A DNA stretch of 64,000 nucleotides from Novosphingobium sp. KA1 (GTDB lineage Bacteria > Pseudomonadota > Alphaproteobacteria > Sphingomonadales > Sphingomonadaceae), in the NCBI RefSeq assembly GCF_017309955.1, contig NZ_CP021248.1, positions 1,585,001-1,649,000 on the forward strand. The letters run 5' to 3'. Below are positions 1-9,027 of this stretch, one piece after another. Position 1 is the stretch's first letter, and each line of letters starts with the position of its first letter. The translations under genes were made by a program, and so were the position numbers. A model generated the notes under the pieces. The model made no database searches, had not been told where the DNA came from, and was given only the letters and a program-made list of their open reading frames with translations.

Positions 1-313
1 CCCTCATGGCGATCGTCGCGAAATGTTCGTCCTCAGCCACTTCCCACAGCACCGCGACGGGCTTCAGCGCCATGCCGCCATAGGGTTCGAGCGGGTTGGG
101 CGCGAGCCGGGTCCAGATCACGAAGCCGTCGCTTGCCGGATCGCCCGAGGCCACACCCAGCGTGAAGGGATCGCTGCCGAATTTCGGATCGGCCATGAGG
201 TTGCGCGGATAAGGGCGCTCCTGCCCGAAAGCTGTAAACGGCAGGGTGCCGATCAGGCCGGCACCGCCGGCACCGAGCAACTGAAGGGCGTGGCGACGAT
301 CGAAGGGGCGCAT
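1..313 (-). CDS. phoD: PhoD-family alkaline phosphatase, N-terminal part (cut by window edge)
   Basis: The frame opens at an ATG at 313 on the minus strand and runs off the left edge, so about 104 residues are visible. The start MRPFDRRHALQLLGAGGAG has an arginine-rich n-region and a hydrophobic stretch like a Tat signal. It is followed by FTLGVASGDPASDGFVIWTR, the N-terminal signature of PhoD phosphodiesterase/phosphatases, then LWEVAEDEHF. Known family role: periplasmic or secreted Ca/Fe-dependent hydrolysis of phosphate esters. The gene lies 54 bp downstream of the TonB receptor on the same strand and may be co-transcribed. The catalytic residues lie outside the window, so activity cannot be judged. 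Confidence 0.85.
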   Translation of the reverse strand, partial: MRPFDRRHALQLLGAGGAGLIGTLPFTAFGQERPYPRNLMADPKFGSDPFTLGVASGDPASDGFVIWTRLAPNPLEPYGGMALKPVAVLWEVAEDEHFATIAMR

Positions 314-367
314 GGGCTGGCTTTCTGCAGGGATCAGTCGGAAAGGCGGGTCTAGAGCAGTTTCCGG

Positions 368-3223
368 TCAACGGATTATAAGGTGGATGAAGGCGGTGCG
401 GCCGTAATCGTCCACCTCGGTGTAGTGCTGGAGCTTGTCGCCCATCAGCCACTTCGGCTTCTCCCCCAGCACGTTGTAGAACTCGTACTTGAGTGTTGCG
501 AACGAGGTGATCTTCTGGGTGAGGCTGAGGTCCACCGTGCCATAGCCCGCACGGCCTTCGTCCAGCCAGGGCGAGGCGCCGACGCTCTCGAGATACTTGC
601 CGCGATAGTTGTAGCGCGCGGTGAAGGCGCTGCGCAGGAACGGGGTGTGCCAGGTCACCCCGGCATTGGCGAGGATCTCGGGCTGATAGAGCATCCGGTC
701 GATGCTGCGGGTGCCGCTGTCGCTCACCACGTCCATGTGCCCCTTCATCCAGGTCAGGTTGGCGAAGAGGTCGAACTTCTGGCCGGCAAACTTGATGCCC
801 TTGTTCTCGATCCGGCCCTCGATACCGAAGATGCGCGAACCGGAAGCGTTGAGGGGCTGGCTGATCTTGTAGGTGGTATCGTCAACCGTCGTGTAGCTGG
901 TGAGGTCGTAGATGTCGTCGGCGATCCACTTGGCGAAGGCACTCACCCCGAACAGGCCCTTGTCGCCGTGGAAGCCCTGCGTGAAGGTCACGTCGAGATT
1001 GGTCGCCCGGCGGGGCTTGAGGTCGGGGTTGCCCTGGCTGATCGTGCAGCCCTCGCCGCCGTCGTCGGTCTCGCCGCAGCTCACGCTGCGGGCCTGGGCG
1101 ACATCGCCGGGCGTCGGGCGGCCGATGGTGCGACTGGCCGAACCGCTGAGCACGGTGCGGCGGGCCAGCCTATATTCCGCCGAGAACGAGGGCAGCGGGA
1201 AATCGTAGCCGCCGCGATTGCGGGTCATGCCATCGATCGCGCCTTCCGAGACGTAAGGCGTGTCCGCCGCAAAGCGCGTATGGTCGAGCCGCACGCCCCA
1301 GACGAGCGCCAGCCTGTCCGTTCGGTAGTGCAACGCGGCATAGGGCGTCAGCGTGGTCTCGTCATAACGATAGTCGGAGATCAGGCTGTCGTAAGCCGAA
1401 TTGCTCGCATCGACCGTCAGTTCCGCCATCTTGTCGACAAAGCGATAGTCGATCCACGGCATCGCCCCGATCGCCCCCAGCGCGGTATAGTCCGGCGTGA
1501 ACAGGTAGTCGGTCATGACCATGCCGGTCTTGTATTCGGTCTCGTCGAGGTTGCGGCGCAGGATCAGGTTGCGCCATTCCGCGCCGACCGCAAAACCCAG
1601 CCCGCGATCGTCCTCCTCGGCATTCCAGGTATAGTCGATGCGCGCATTGCCCATGTCCTCGCGGGCGACGCGAAACATGTCGTAGGCCGTGCTGAGGTTG
1701 TAGGTCGTCTTTGCCGGATCGAGCGCGTTCACATCGCTGAGCGAGGTCACGTAAGGCAGATTGCCCGGCCCACCGTTCGAGGCATAGGTGATATAGGCCG
1801 ATTTGGGATAGGCCCGCGCGACGATCGAGTACTGGTGATTGTCGTAGAGCGCCTTGTTGTAGCCGCCCCGGATTTCGAGAACACCCGCACCGGCCTTCCA
1901 CGAAAGATCGCCGATCACGCCGAACAACCGGCGGTCCCAGTTGTCGTGACGATAGCGCGTATAGATCGAATTGAGCTGCTGGCGGCCGCCGTCCTCGGTC
2001 TGGTCATAGATCGCGCTCTTGGTGTAGTAGTCCTGCTTGTTCATGGTGGAATCTTCGTAGCGGCGCCGTCCGAAGGCCATGATCGAGGCATAGAGGCTCT
2101 CGTCGGCCGACTGCCATTCGAGTTTGGCCGAACCGCCGTAAGAACGCAGCGTATTGGTATAGCTGGCATATTGCTGGTCGTACGGCACGATCAGGCCGTT
2201 CCAATTGGGATCCTGCGGGCTGGCCAGCTTCTTGCCGGCATCGCTGAAGTAGTACTTGGTTGCCTGCCAGTACTTGGCCGAGTTGCGGATGCGCTTCTGG
2301 TATTCACCGGAAAGCACGATGCCGAACTGGCCGCCGGGGCCGAAGCGATCGCTGACGACACCCTTGATGCCTTCGCCCCAGTGCGCGCCCGAACCCGTAA
2401 TGGCGTTGATGTGCGCCGGTCCGCGATAGGTCGAATAGATGCCGTTCAGGTCGATCACCTTGTAGAGCCCGTCGTGATCGAAGGCGCTGCGGGTGGCGAC
2501 GTTGACGACGCCGCCGATGGCGTCACCGGGAAGCTCGGGGGTAAAGCTCTTGTAGACCTCGTTTCCCGCGCTCATGTTCGAGGGCAGCAGTTGCAGGTTC
2601 ACCTGCCGCGAACCATCGCCGTCCGAACCGATCGAGGCGATGGAAAGACCGTCGATGGTGGTCGCGTTGAGATTGGCGGAAATGCCGCGGATCGAGATGA
2701 AGCGCGGGGTATCGCCTTCCTCGATGCCGGTCACACCGGGCAGGGTGACCAGCTGCTCGACCACCGAGCCATCGCCGCCCGCCAGTGTCGCCACATCGTC
2801 GAACCGCACGGTATCGACCACAGCCGTCGCCTTGCGGGTCATGCGCGAGGGCACGCGGCGGGCTTCGACAAGGATCGCACCGCCACGGTTCGGCGCGGCA
2901 ACCGCCGTGCCGTCACGCCGCCCCAGCGTGATGACGGTGCCGTCGATCGACATGACGTCCAGCCCGGTGCCGCGCAGCAGCCGGCCCAGCGCTTCATCGA
3001 TATCCAGATTGCCCTTCACCGCATTGGTGCGCCTGCCCCGCGTCAGGTCCTTTTCGACAAGGACCTGCACCCCGGCCTGCCGCGCAAAGCTCTGGATGCC
3101 CGCGGCGGCGGGCTGGGCGGGTACATCGATCGATGCGGTGCGGGCCTCCACGGCCACGGGCGCGCAGATCGCTGCCAGCCCGGCGCCAAGCATCCATATC
3201 GAAGTACGCGAAACCGAAAACAT
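368..3223 (-). CDS. TonB-dependent outer-membrane receptor with N-terminal STN signalling domain
   Basis: The 951-residue product has a signal peptide (about residues 1-27). A secretin/TonB short N-terminal domain follows (about 30-100, SIDVPAQPAAAGIQSFARQ...). Then come a plug domain (about 130-260) with VEQLVTLPGVTGIEEGD and a 22-strand-type barrel ending in an aromatic/hydrophobic C-terminus. The STN domain marks it as a transducer that talks to the FecR and sigma factor genes lying directly upstream on the same strand. A good ribosome site (GGTGGAGG) precedes the ATG at 3223. The adjacent PhoD gene suggests a phosphorus-containing substrate, but this is only context; the ligand cannot be read from the sequence. 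Length is typical for transducing receptors with large loops. Confidence 0.93.
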   Translation of the reverse strand: MFSVSRTSIWMLGAGLAAICAPVAVEARTASIDVPAQPAAAGIQSFARQAGVQVLVEKDLTRGRRTNAVKGNLDIDEALGRLLRGTGLDVMSIDGTVITLGRRDGTAVAAPNRGGAILVEARRVPSRMTRKATAVVDTVRFDDVATLAGGDGSVVEQLVTLPGVTGIEEGDTPRFISIRGISANLNATTIDGLSIASIGSDGDGSRQVNLQLLPSNMSAGNEVYKSFTPELPGDAIGGVVNVATRSAFDHDGLYKVIDLNGIYSTYRGPAHINAITGSGAHWGEGIKGVVSDRFGPGGQFGIVLSGEYQKRIRNSAKYWQATKYYFSDAGKKLASPQDPNWNGLIVPYDQQYASYTNTLRSYGGSAKLEWQSADESLYASIMAFGRRRYEDSTMNKQDYYTKSAIYDQTEDGGRQQLNSIYTRYRHDNWDRRLFGVIGDLSWKAGAGVLEIRGGYNKALYDNHQYSIVARAYPKSAYITYASNGGPGNLPYVTSLSDVNALDPAKTTYNLSTAYDMFRVAREDMGNARIDYTWNAEEDDRGLGFAVGAEWRNLILRRNLDETEYKTGMVMTDYLFTPDYTALGAIGAMPWIDYRFVDKMAELTVDASNSAYDSLISDYRYDETTLTPYAALHYRTDRLALVWGVRLDHTRFAADTPYVSEGAIDGMTRNRGGYDFPLPSFSAEYRLARRTVLSGSASRTIGRPTPGDVAQARSVSCGETDDGGEGCTISQGNPDLKPRRATNLDVTFTQGFHGDKGLFGVSAFAKWIADDIYDLTSYTTVDDTTYKISQPLNASGSRIFGIEGRIENKGIKFAGQKFDLFANLTWMKGHMDVVSDSGTRSIDRMLYQPEILANAGVTWHTPFLRSAFTARYNYRGKYLESVGASPWLDEGRAGYGTVDLSLTQKITSFATLKYEFYNVLGEKPKWLMGDKLQHYTEVDDYGRTAFIHLIIR

Positions 3224-3303
3224 GAAACCTCCACCTGTTGCTGCACAGGAAGAGGATCGACAAAAACAAACCCCTCACTTTTATTCAGAAAAATTTCAGA
3301 TTA

Positions 3304-4230
3304 CTATTCGATGACTATTTCATTTCCATTTGATGACACTTTAGCGTGCGTCAGACTTGCCAGCGCCTGTGCGAATTCCTGTGCCTGGCTGGTCTGGAAA
3401 TAGCCGACCAGCCGGTACTGTGCCGCACGCGGGTTCCGGATGCGGATCGGGCGCAGGCTATAGCGGTTGAATTCCGCCGCCGCCTGCAGACCCGTCTCGC
3501 CATCCAGCCCGATCTCGCCCCGCCGCCAGGCCAGCGCCTGATCCACGTCCACCGCCACCGGCGGTGCCTGCACGGCGATGTCGGTGCGCAGCAGCGCCTC
3601 GTCCCCGCGCGCGATGGCCATGGGGCGTTGCCCCGAGCCGTCGACCCAGGCCAGAACCCGTCCTTCGCTGACGACCACCCGCACGCCCTGCGCGACACTG
3701 CGCACCGAAAACGCGGTGCCGGTAGCCCGCACATGCACGCGGCCCACCGTGACTTCGAACGGCCGCGCGCGGTTGTGCGCAACCCTGAACCACGCTTCCC
3801 CCTGCCGCAGCGTCAGATCGCGGCGCGCGTGCGAATAGGCAACGTCGAGCTGGCTACCGGTGTTGAGCGCGGCAAGCGAGCCGTCCGCCAGCGTGACCTG
3901 ACGCTGTTCGCCGATTTCGGTGGCATAGTCCGGCGCGGTGGGCCCCAGCAGGAACAGCGCCAGTGAAGCAGCCATGGCGGCCAGGCCGCCCACCGCAGCC
4001 GCCACCGCAGCCGGGCGTATCCACCGCTGCCAGCGGGGCCCCGCCTGCTCCGCTTCCGGACGAGGCACCGCATCGAGCAGGTTCAGAACCGCCTGCGCGC
4101 GCACAAAAGCGCCGCGATGGCGGCGATCCGCATCGAGCCAGGCATCGAGTTCGGCCTGCTCCGCCGCATCGAGCACTCCCGCGTCGCCGCGCATGGCCCA
4201 GGCACCGGCGATATCGTCAATGGAGGGCAT
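3304..4230 (-). CDS. FecR-family anti-sigma/signal relay protein
   Basis: The N-terminal cytoplasmic DUF4880-like part (AGAWAMRGDAGVLDAAEQAELDAWL...) is followed by one membrane segment (about 50 residues later, AAVAAAVGGLAAMAASLALFLL). The periplasmic FecR domain then starts near TEIGEQRQVTLADGS, with VRATGTAFSVRS. It would relay receptor occupancy to the ECF sigma factor encoded just upstream. The frame also has a GTG at 4317, but that would overlap the sigma gene by 101 nt. The ATG at 4230, overlapping by 14 nt, still contains the whole conserved domain and was preferred; neither start has a strong ribosome site. The receptor gene follows 80 bp downstream. Confidence 0.88.
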   Translation of the reverse strand: MPSIDDIAGAWAMRGDAGVLDAAEQAELDAWLDADRRHRGAFVRAQAVLNLLDAVPRPEAEQAGPRWQRWIRPAAVAAAVGGLAAMAASLALFLLGPTAPDYATEIGEQRQVTLADGSLAALNTGSQLDVAYSHARRDLTLRQGEAWFRVAHNRARPFEVTVGRVHVRATGTAFSVRSVAQGVRVVVSEGRVLAWVDGSGQRPMAIARGDEALLRTDIAVQAPPVAVDVDQALAWRRGEIGLDGETGLQAAAEFNRYSLRPIRIRNPRAAQYRLVGYFQTSQAQEFAQALASLTHAKVSSNGNEIVIE

Positions 4231-4900
4231 GGATGGCAGGCTCGTCTCGGGTATCGGGCTTCGGGTCGGGAGTGCGGGCGCTGTCGGGCTTGCAGTCGTC
4301 ATGCCGGTCATCGTCACCGGCCATCATTTTCATCAGCAGGCGCAATCCGCGCAAGGCATTATTCTCGACCACTTTCTCGGTCACGCCAAGGTAGCTGGCG
4401 GTTTCCTTCTGCGAAAATCCATGGAGCCGGCGCATTTCCAGCGCATGGCGATAGGCCGGCGGCAGCGCGGCGATCAGGTCGAGCGCCCGGCGCAGTTGCA
4501 GCCGCGCGCCGACCGCCTGCTCGGGTGAAGGCGCTTCGTCCGGCATCCCGTCGATTTCGGCCTGATCCGCCGCCTCGAAAGGCACCAGCCGCGCCCGGCG
4601 CACGCCGTGGACGACGATCGAGCGAACCGTGGCGAAGAAGTAGGCACGGCCGTTCAGGATATGCCGGTGGTCTGGCAGTTCGGACAGCCGGCAATAGGCC
4701 TCCTGGACAACGTCGTCGACATCCCCCTGCCCGCGCAGGCTCCTGCGCAGCCACGCGCGGACTTCCGCCTCATGCGGCAATATCTGCGAGGTGATCCAGC
4801 GGATCCTCTCCTCGCGCAAATCCTGTGCGGACACCAGTGCGACCCATTGACCTAGGACCTGGACGGTCCGGCGCCCCAAAGCCACAACGGTGCGACACAT
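4217..4900 (-). CDS. ECF-subfamily RNA polymerase sigma factor (FecI-like)
   Basis: The 227-residue frame has sigma region 2 (about 45-110: RSLRGQGDVDDVVQEAYCRL, then ILNGRAYFFATVRSIVV) and region 4 (about 140-190: ALDLIAALPPAYRHALEMRRLHGFSQKETASYLGV). It heads a sigma-FecR-receptor set and should direct transcription of the receptor, released when FecR signals. The C-terminal 35 residues after region 4 are charged, proline-rich and unlike the family core. The first 25 residues are also not sigma-like, so the true start may be a later GTG; only 25 bp separate this frame from the porin gene upstream. Confidence 0.9.
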   Translation of the reverse strand: MCRTVVALGRRTVQVLGQWVALVSAQDLREERIRWITSQILPHEAEVRAWLRRSLRGQGDVDDVVQEAYCRLSELPDHRHILNGRAYFFATVRSIVVHGVRRARLVPFEAADQAEIDGMPDEAPSPEQAVGARLQLRRALDLIAALPPAYRHALEMRRLHGFSQKETASYLGVTEKVVENNALRGLRLLMKMMAGDDDRHDDCKPDSARTPDPKPDTRDEPAIHALH

Positions 4901-4925
4901 TCATGACATTACGCGATTTTTTACG

Positions 4926-6305
4926 TCATCGTCCCAGCAGGGTCGGCGCATCGATGGTGAACTTGAAGCCGAAGATCAACGCGTCCTTGATGTCCCTGGT
5001 GCGGAAGGGCGCGCCGGTCTGGTCGGGATGCAGGATGTACTGGACATTGGGCGATATGCGGATCGCCGGGCCGAGCTGGGCGCCATAGGCCAGTTCCATC
5101 ATGTACTGGTGACGCTGGATTTTGCCGTCGCCGCCCGCCGAGACCCGCGCGGCGCGCATGCGCTCCATGGCAAGGTCGCTGAAACGCTGGTCGCTGATCA
5201 TGAAGCCGATGGTATCGGCATCGCGCCCGGCGAAAGTGCCGGTCTGCACCACGCCGAAGTCGAAGAAGCGGCTCTCCTCGACGCGGCCGGACAGGTTCGT
5301 CATCGCCACGCCAAAGACACTGAGGCCGCGCTCTGAATTGGGATCGGGCCGGGTCAGGCGCTGATCGAAGCGGAAGTAAATGCCTGAGCGGCCGTTGCGG
5401 GTCTGCGCCTCGCGCCCGGTGAGGATGGCGATGCCGCCCTGATCGTCACGCAGCGGATCGGCATAGTCGCCCCGGTCGAACCAGCCACCGACGATGTAGT
5501 GGCCGGGCAGGCGCACGCCCTTGCCTTCATTGGAGTAGCCCAGTTCCCACGGCACGATCACGCCGGTGGCGTTCTTGATGCTCGGGTTGAAGCCGTGGTC
5601 GCTGGCGCGCTTGCGGTCCGGGTTGACCTCGTAAGCGCCGACATGGACGGTCACGTGCGGCAGGACTTCGGCCTTGGCGCGGATCATCCAGCTCGATGCC
5701 GGAAAATAGGTGAAGTTGCTGTTCTTGAAGACGAACGTCGGGTTGCCGCAGCCGGAGTTGCCCTGGAAGTTGCAGTAGATCGGCGAGTTCAGGAAATGGA
5801 TGTTCGCCTGGCTGCGCCCCGCCTCGATCATCAGGCGGTCGTTCAGCAGCTTCTGCTCCCAGGTCAGGATCGCGAGGTGGGTGTTCTGGGTGCCCCAGAT
5901 TTCCTGAACCGAGGTGTTGTTGCCCAGCGCCAGCGCCGAAAGGCTGTCGCCATGGCGGTTGGTGATCGCGGCGTGGATGGTGCCACCGCCGATGCCGACG
6001 ATACGGTCCATGTCGAGGTCCGCCCCGACATAGATCTGCCCGGCATAGGCAGCGTCGCGGCGCAGACCGCCGGTGACGTTCGTTGCCGCCTCTCCGGTGT
6101 AGCTGAGCGCGAGGGTTATGCCGTCATCGGCCAGCGGCTGCCACGGCTTGGTAGCTTCAGCCTGTGTCTCTGTGGCCGTTGTGTCCTCTGAAACCGCCTC
6201 CTGCGCCATGGCGGCAGACATGCCAGCAAACAAGGAAAGGGCGATGGCACCTGCGCAGCAGGCGCCCTTGAGCAGTGCGAACCGCATCGAAACGTATCCT
6301 CTCAT
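4926..6305 (-). CDS. oprB: OprB-family carbohydrate-selective porin
   Basis: A 459-residue outer-membrane protein with a cleavable signal (ending near AAMAQEA). It has the OprB pattern: TLALSYTGEAATNVTGGLR at the N-terminus, internal IYVGADLDMDRI, an NSPIYCNFQGNSGCGNP segment with two cysteines, YIVGGWFDRGDYADP, and a beta-rich C-terminus. Known role: passive uptake of sugars across the outer membrane. It lies 35 bp downstream of fruA on the same strand, so it is the likely entry port for fructose used by this operon. Start either 6305 or the internal ATG at 6287; the signal peptide works with both. Confidence 0.9.
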   Translation of the reverse strand: MRGYVSMRFALLKGACCAGAIALSLFAGMSAAMAQEAVSEDTTATETQAEATKPWQPLADDGITLALSYTGEAATNVTGGLRRDAAYAGQIYVGADLDMDRIVGIGGGTIHAAITNRHGDSLSALALGNNTSVQEIWGTQNTHLAILTWEQKLLNDRLMIEAGRSQANIHFLNSPIYCNFQGNSGCGNPTFVFKNSNFTYFPASSWMIRAKAEVLPHVTVHVGAYEVNPDRKRASDHGFNPSIKNATGVIVPWELGYSNEGKGVRLPGHYIVGGWFDRGDYADPLRDDQGGIAILTGREAQTRNGRSGIYFRFDQRLTRPDPNSERGLSVFGVAMTNLSGRVEESRFFDFGVVQTGTFAGRDADTIGFMISDQRFSDLAMERMRAARVSAGGDGKIQRHQYMMELAYGAQLGPAIRISPNVQYILHPDQTGAPFRTRDIKDALIFGFKFTIDAPTLLGR

Positions 6306-6340
6306 GGGTCGGCCCGGTCTTGTGCCGGACCGGAATTATG

Positions 6341-8035
6341 TCAGCCGGCGGCAGCTTCCGCCGAGGTCGGGCGCGGCTTGAGCAGGCCGACAAGGACCCC
6401 GCTCACCAGCACGCCCGCCAGAATGGCCACCCCGTAGACCGCCAGATGCGTGACCGCGCCGGGGATCGGCAGGACAAACACGCCGCCATGCGGCACCTTG
6501 AGTTCGACTCCCGCCGCCATCGAAATCGCCCCGGCAATCGCCGAGCCCGCCATCAGCGAGGGGATCACCCGGAACGGATCGCGCGCGGCGAAGGGGATCG
6601 CGCCCTCGGTGATGAAGGCGAGGCCCAGCACGGCGGCGGCGCCTCCGGCCTCGCGCTCCTCGGTCGTGAAACGATCGCGGAACAGGCGGGTGGCAAGGCC
6701 CACGGCGAGCGGCGGCACCATGCCTGCCGCCATCGTCGCGGCCATCGGCGTGTAGACCTGACTGGAAATCAGCCCGACCGAGAAGGCATAACCCGCCTTG
6801 TTGACCGGCCCGCCCATGTCGAAGGCCGACATCGCGCCCAGGATCACGCCCAGCAGGATCGCGCTCGATCCCTGCATCGAGCGCAGCCACTCGGTCAGGA
6901 ACGCCAGCGCGGCAGCGACCGGCGTGCCCACTGCGTAAATCATCAGCAGTCCGGTCAGCAGCGTGCCCAGCAGCGGCAGGATCAGCACCGGCTTCAGGCC
7001 CGCAAGGTTCTTGGGCAGCTTGATAAGCCGGTTCAGCCATTCGACGCCGTAACCGGCGATGAAGCCCGCAACGATGCCGCCCAGGAAACCCGCGCCCAGA
7101 TTGGCAGCCAGCATCCCGCCGATCATGCCCGGCGCGATGCCGGGACGGTCGGCCACCGAATAGGCGATATAGCCCGCCAGCGCCGGCACGATCAGCGCGA
7201 AACCGCCCTGCGCGCCGATGCGGAACAGGGCACCCGCAAGTGTACCCTCGGCCGCTGCGCCGTTGGCATTGATGCCCCCCAGCGCAAAGGCCATGGCAAT
7301 CATCAGGCCGCCCGCGACCACGAAGGGCAGCATGAAGGAAACGCCGGTCATCAGGTGCTTGTAGGGACCGGCCCGCTCGGCAGCGGCACCGGCGGTCTCG
7401 GCCGAAGCCGCGCCGCCCTGCACTTTTGCTTCGGTCAGCGCGCGTTCGATCAGCGTCTTGCCGCCCGAGATGGCGGGCTTGGTGCTCGATGCGAAGACCC
7501 GCTTGCCGGCGAAGCGCGCACGGTCGACCTCACGGTCCGCGGCGATGATGACAACATCGGCCGCAGCGATCTCTTCCGCCGTCAGCGGCGAACCGGCGCC
7601 GACAGAGCCCTGCGTTTCCACGCGGATCGCATAGCCCAGCTGCTTCGCGCCTTCCTGAAGGCCCTCCGCCGCCATGAAGGTGTGCGCAATGCCGGTGGGG
7701 CACGAGGTGATTGCCACCACGCGCGGCGTATCGGTGGACGCCTGCGGTTCCTGCACCAGCGCGGCGGCCGGATCGGCCAGCACAGCCTCCAGCGTCACCC
7801 GGCGCTGCGGGGCAAGCGGAAGCGCTGTTCCAGCCTCGTCATTGGCGGCGACCAGCAACAGCGTGTCGCCTGCCTGCAATTCCTCGGGCAGAGGGTTAAG
7901 CACGCCCTGTCCGGTGCGCACCTCGATCTCGATATCGCGGCCCCTGGCCCGCGCCGCCTTGCGCAGCGCCTCCCCGGCAAGCACGCCCTGTACGGCGGAA
8001 TCCGCCGCATCGATAACTGCGTAGAGCTTGGCCAT
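6341..8035 (-). CDS. fruA: Fructose-specific PTS EIIBC component
   Basis: The 564-residue permease has a degenerate first EIIB-like domain (1-90). A true EIIB-fru domain follows (about 104-200) with the phospho-accepting cysteine in [19 protein letters not shown] (Cys112). A membrane EIIC domain runs from about 230 to 555, with repeated hydrophobic segments and [16 protein letters not shown]. It transports fructose and phosphorylates it to fructose 1-phosphate. Its ATG overlaps the fruK stop codon by one base (TAATG), which indicates translational coupling. The gene order fruB-fruK-fruA is the standard fructose operon order. Confidence 0.96.
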   Translation of the reverse strand: MAKLYAVIDAADSAVQGVLAGEALRKAARARGRDIEIEVRTGQGVLNPLPEELQAGDTLLLVAANDEAGTALPLAPQRRVTLEAVLADPAAALVQEPQASTDTPRVVAITSCPTGIAHTFMAAEGLQEGAKQLGYAIRVETQGSVGAGSPLTAEEIAAADVVIIAADREVDRARFAGKRVFASSTKPAISGGKTLIERALTEAKVQGGAASAETAGAAAERAGPYKHLMTGVSFMLPFVVAGGLMIAMAFALGGINANGAAAEGTLAGALFRIGAQGGFALIVPALAGYIAYSVADRPGIAPGMIGGMLAANLGAGFLGGIVAGFIAGYGVEWLNRLIKLPKNLAGLKPVLILPLLGTLLTGLLMIYAVGTPVAAALAFLTEWLRSMQGSSAILLGVILGAMSAFDMGGPVNKAGYAFSVGLISSQVYTPMAATMAAGMVPPLAVGLATRLFRDRFTTEEREAGGAAAVLGLAFITEGAIPFAARDPFRVIPSLMAGSAIAGAISMAAGVELKVPHGGVFVLPIPGAVTHLAVYGVAILAGVLVSGVLVGLLKPRPTSAEAAAG

Positions 8036-9027
8036 TATTCCTCTCCAGCCCCAATTCCCGTTGTGGCTTTCTGCTGCTCCATCCAGCCGCGCGGCATGAA
8101 CGGGGCGACGCTGACTTCTTCGGCAAGCGCATGGACAGTCGGCAGATCGGGCAGGTTCGGCCCGGCCATGCCCAGCTTGGCAACCGCAAAGGCCGTGGCG
8201 AGGCGCGCGGTACGCTCAAGGTCCGCCCCCTCGCCCAGCGCCGCGACGATCCCCGCGACCATGGCATCCCCGGCGCCGACCGTGCTCGCCACTTGCCCGA
8301 TGGCGAGGCGCGCCGTGGCCGCGCCTTCTGCCGAAAGGAACAATGCCCCCTCCTCGCCCATCGACACGACCACCAGCGAAACACCGCGCGCGCGCAATTC
8401 ACTGGCCGCTTCGGAAAGCGCCGCCAGATCGGGGAGAGGACGGCCCAGCAACTGGGCCAGTTCCTCCCGGTTGGGCTTCACCACATCGGGCAGCACATCG
8501 GCCGTCAGCGCGCACTTCAGCGGCAGACCACTGGTGTCGAGCACCACACGGCACCCGGCGGCGCGCAGCCGCGCCACCAGCGTGACATAGCTATCCGGCG
8601 GACAGCCCGGCGGCAGGCTTCCCGCCAGCACCACCAGATCGCCCTCACGCGCGGCTTCGCAGATCGTCGCCGCCACCATTTCGGCGCGGCCCGCATCGAC
8701 GGCGATCCCGTCCAGATTGATATCGGTCGTGCCCGTCACATCGACCAGCTTGAGATTGACCCGCGTGGCTCCGGCAATGCGGATGAAGCGGTCCTCGATG
8801 GCCTTGGCGGCAAACAGCGCGTCGAAAGCGGCAGCATTGTCACTGCCGAGCAGGCCATAGGCGGCGACCGGCATGCCCCAGTCGGCCAGGCAACTGGCGA
8901 CGTTCACGCCTTTGCCGCCCGCGTTCTGGCGCACCGAGCGGGCGCGGTGGACTTCGCCCACGACCAGCCGATCCAGCAGGACGGTCTGATCGATGGCCGG
9001 GTTGAAGGTGACCGTAAGAGTGCGCAT
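8035..9027 (-). CDS. fruK: 1-phosphofructokinase
   Basis: A 330-residue PfkB-family sugar kinase. The N-terminus ([19 protein letters not shown]), [17 protein letters not shown], and the C-terminal anion-hole/catalytic motif around [16 protein letters not shown] are all present. It phosphorylates fructose 1-phosphate to fructose 1,6-bisphosphate in the cytoplasm. Its ATG at 9027 overlaps the fruB stop by one base (TGATG). Together with the fbp gene on the other side of the regulator, it places fructose 1,6-bisphosphate as the branch metabolite of this locus. Length is slightly above the family norm (about 310). Confidence 0.95.
   Translation of the reverse strand: MRTLTVTFNPAIDQTVLLDRLVVGEVHRARSVRQNAGGKGVNVASCLADWGMPVAAYGLLGSDNAAAFDALFAAKAIEDRFIRIAGATRVNLKLVDVTGTTDINLDGIAVDAGRAEMVAATICEAAREGDLVVLAGSLPPGCPPDSYVTLVARLRAAGCRVVLDTSGLPLKCALTADVLPDVVKPNREELAQLLGRPLPDLAALSEAASELRARGVSLVVVSMGEEGALFLSAEGAATARLAIGQVASTVGAGDAMVAGIVAALGEGADLERTARLATAFAVAKLGMAGPNLPDLPTVHALAEEVSVAPFMPRGWMEQQKATTGIGAGEE

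Noticed and set aside
383..3403. Long open plus-strand frame of about 1,000 codons opposite the TonB receptor
   Set aside because: Antisense shadow of a GC-rich gene: no ribosome site, no domains, Arg/Ala/Gly-rich composition.
6275..8590. Open plus-strand frame of about 770 codons opposite fruA/fruK
   Set aside because: Histidine/arginine/glutamine-rich shadow with no recognisable fold.
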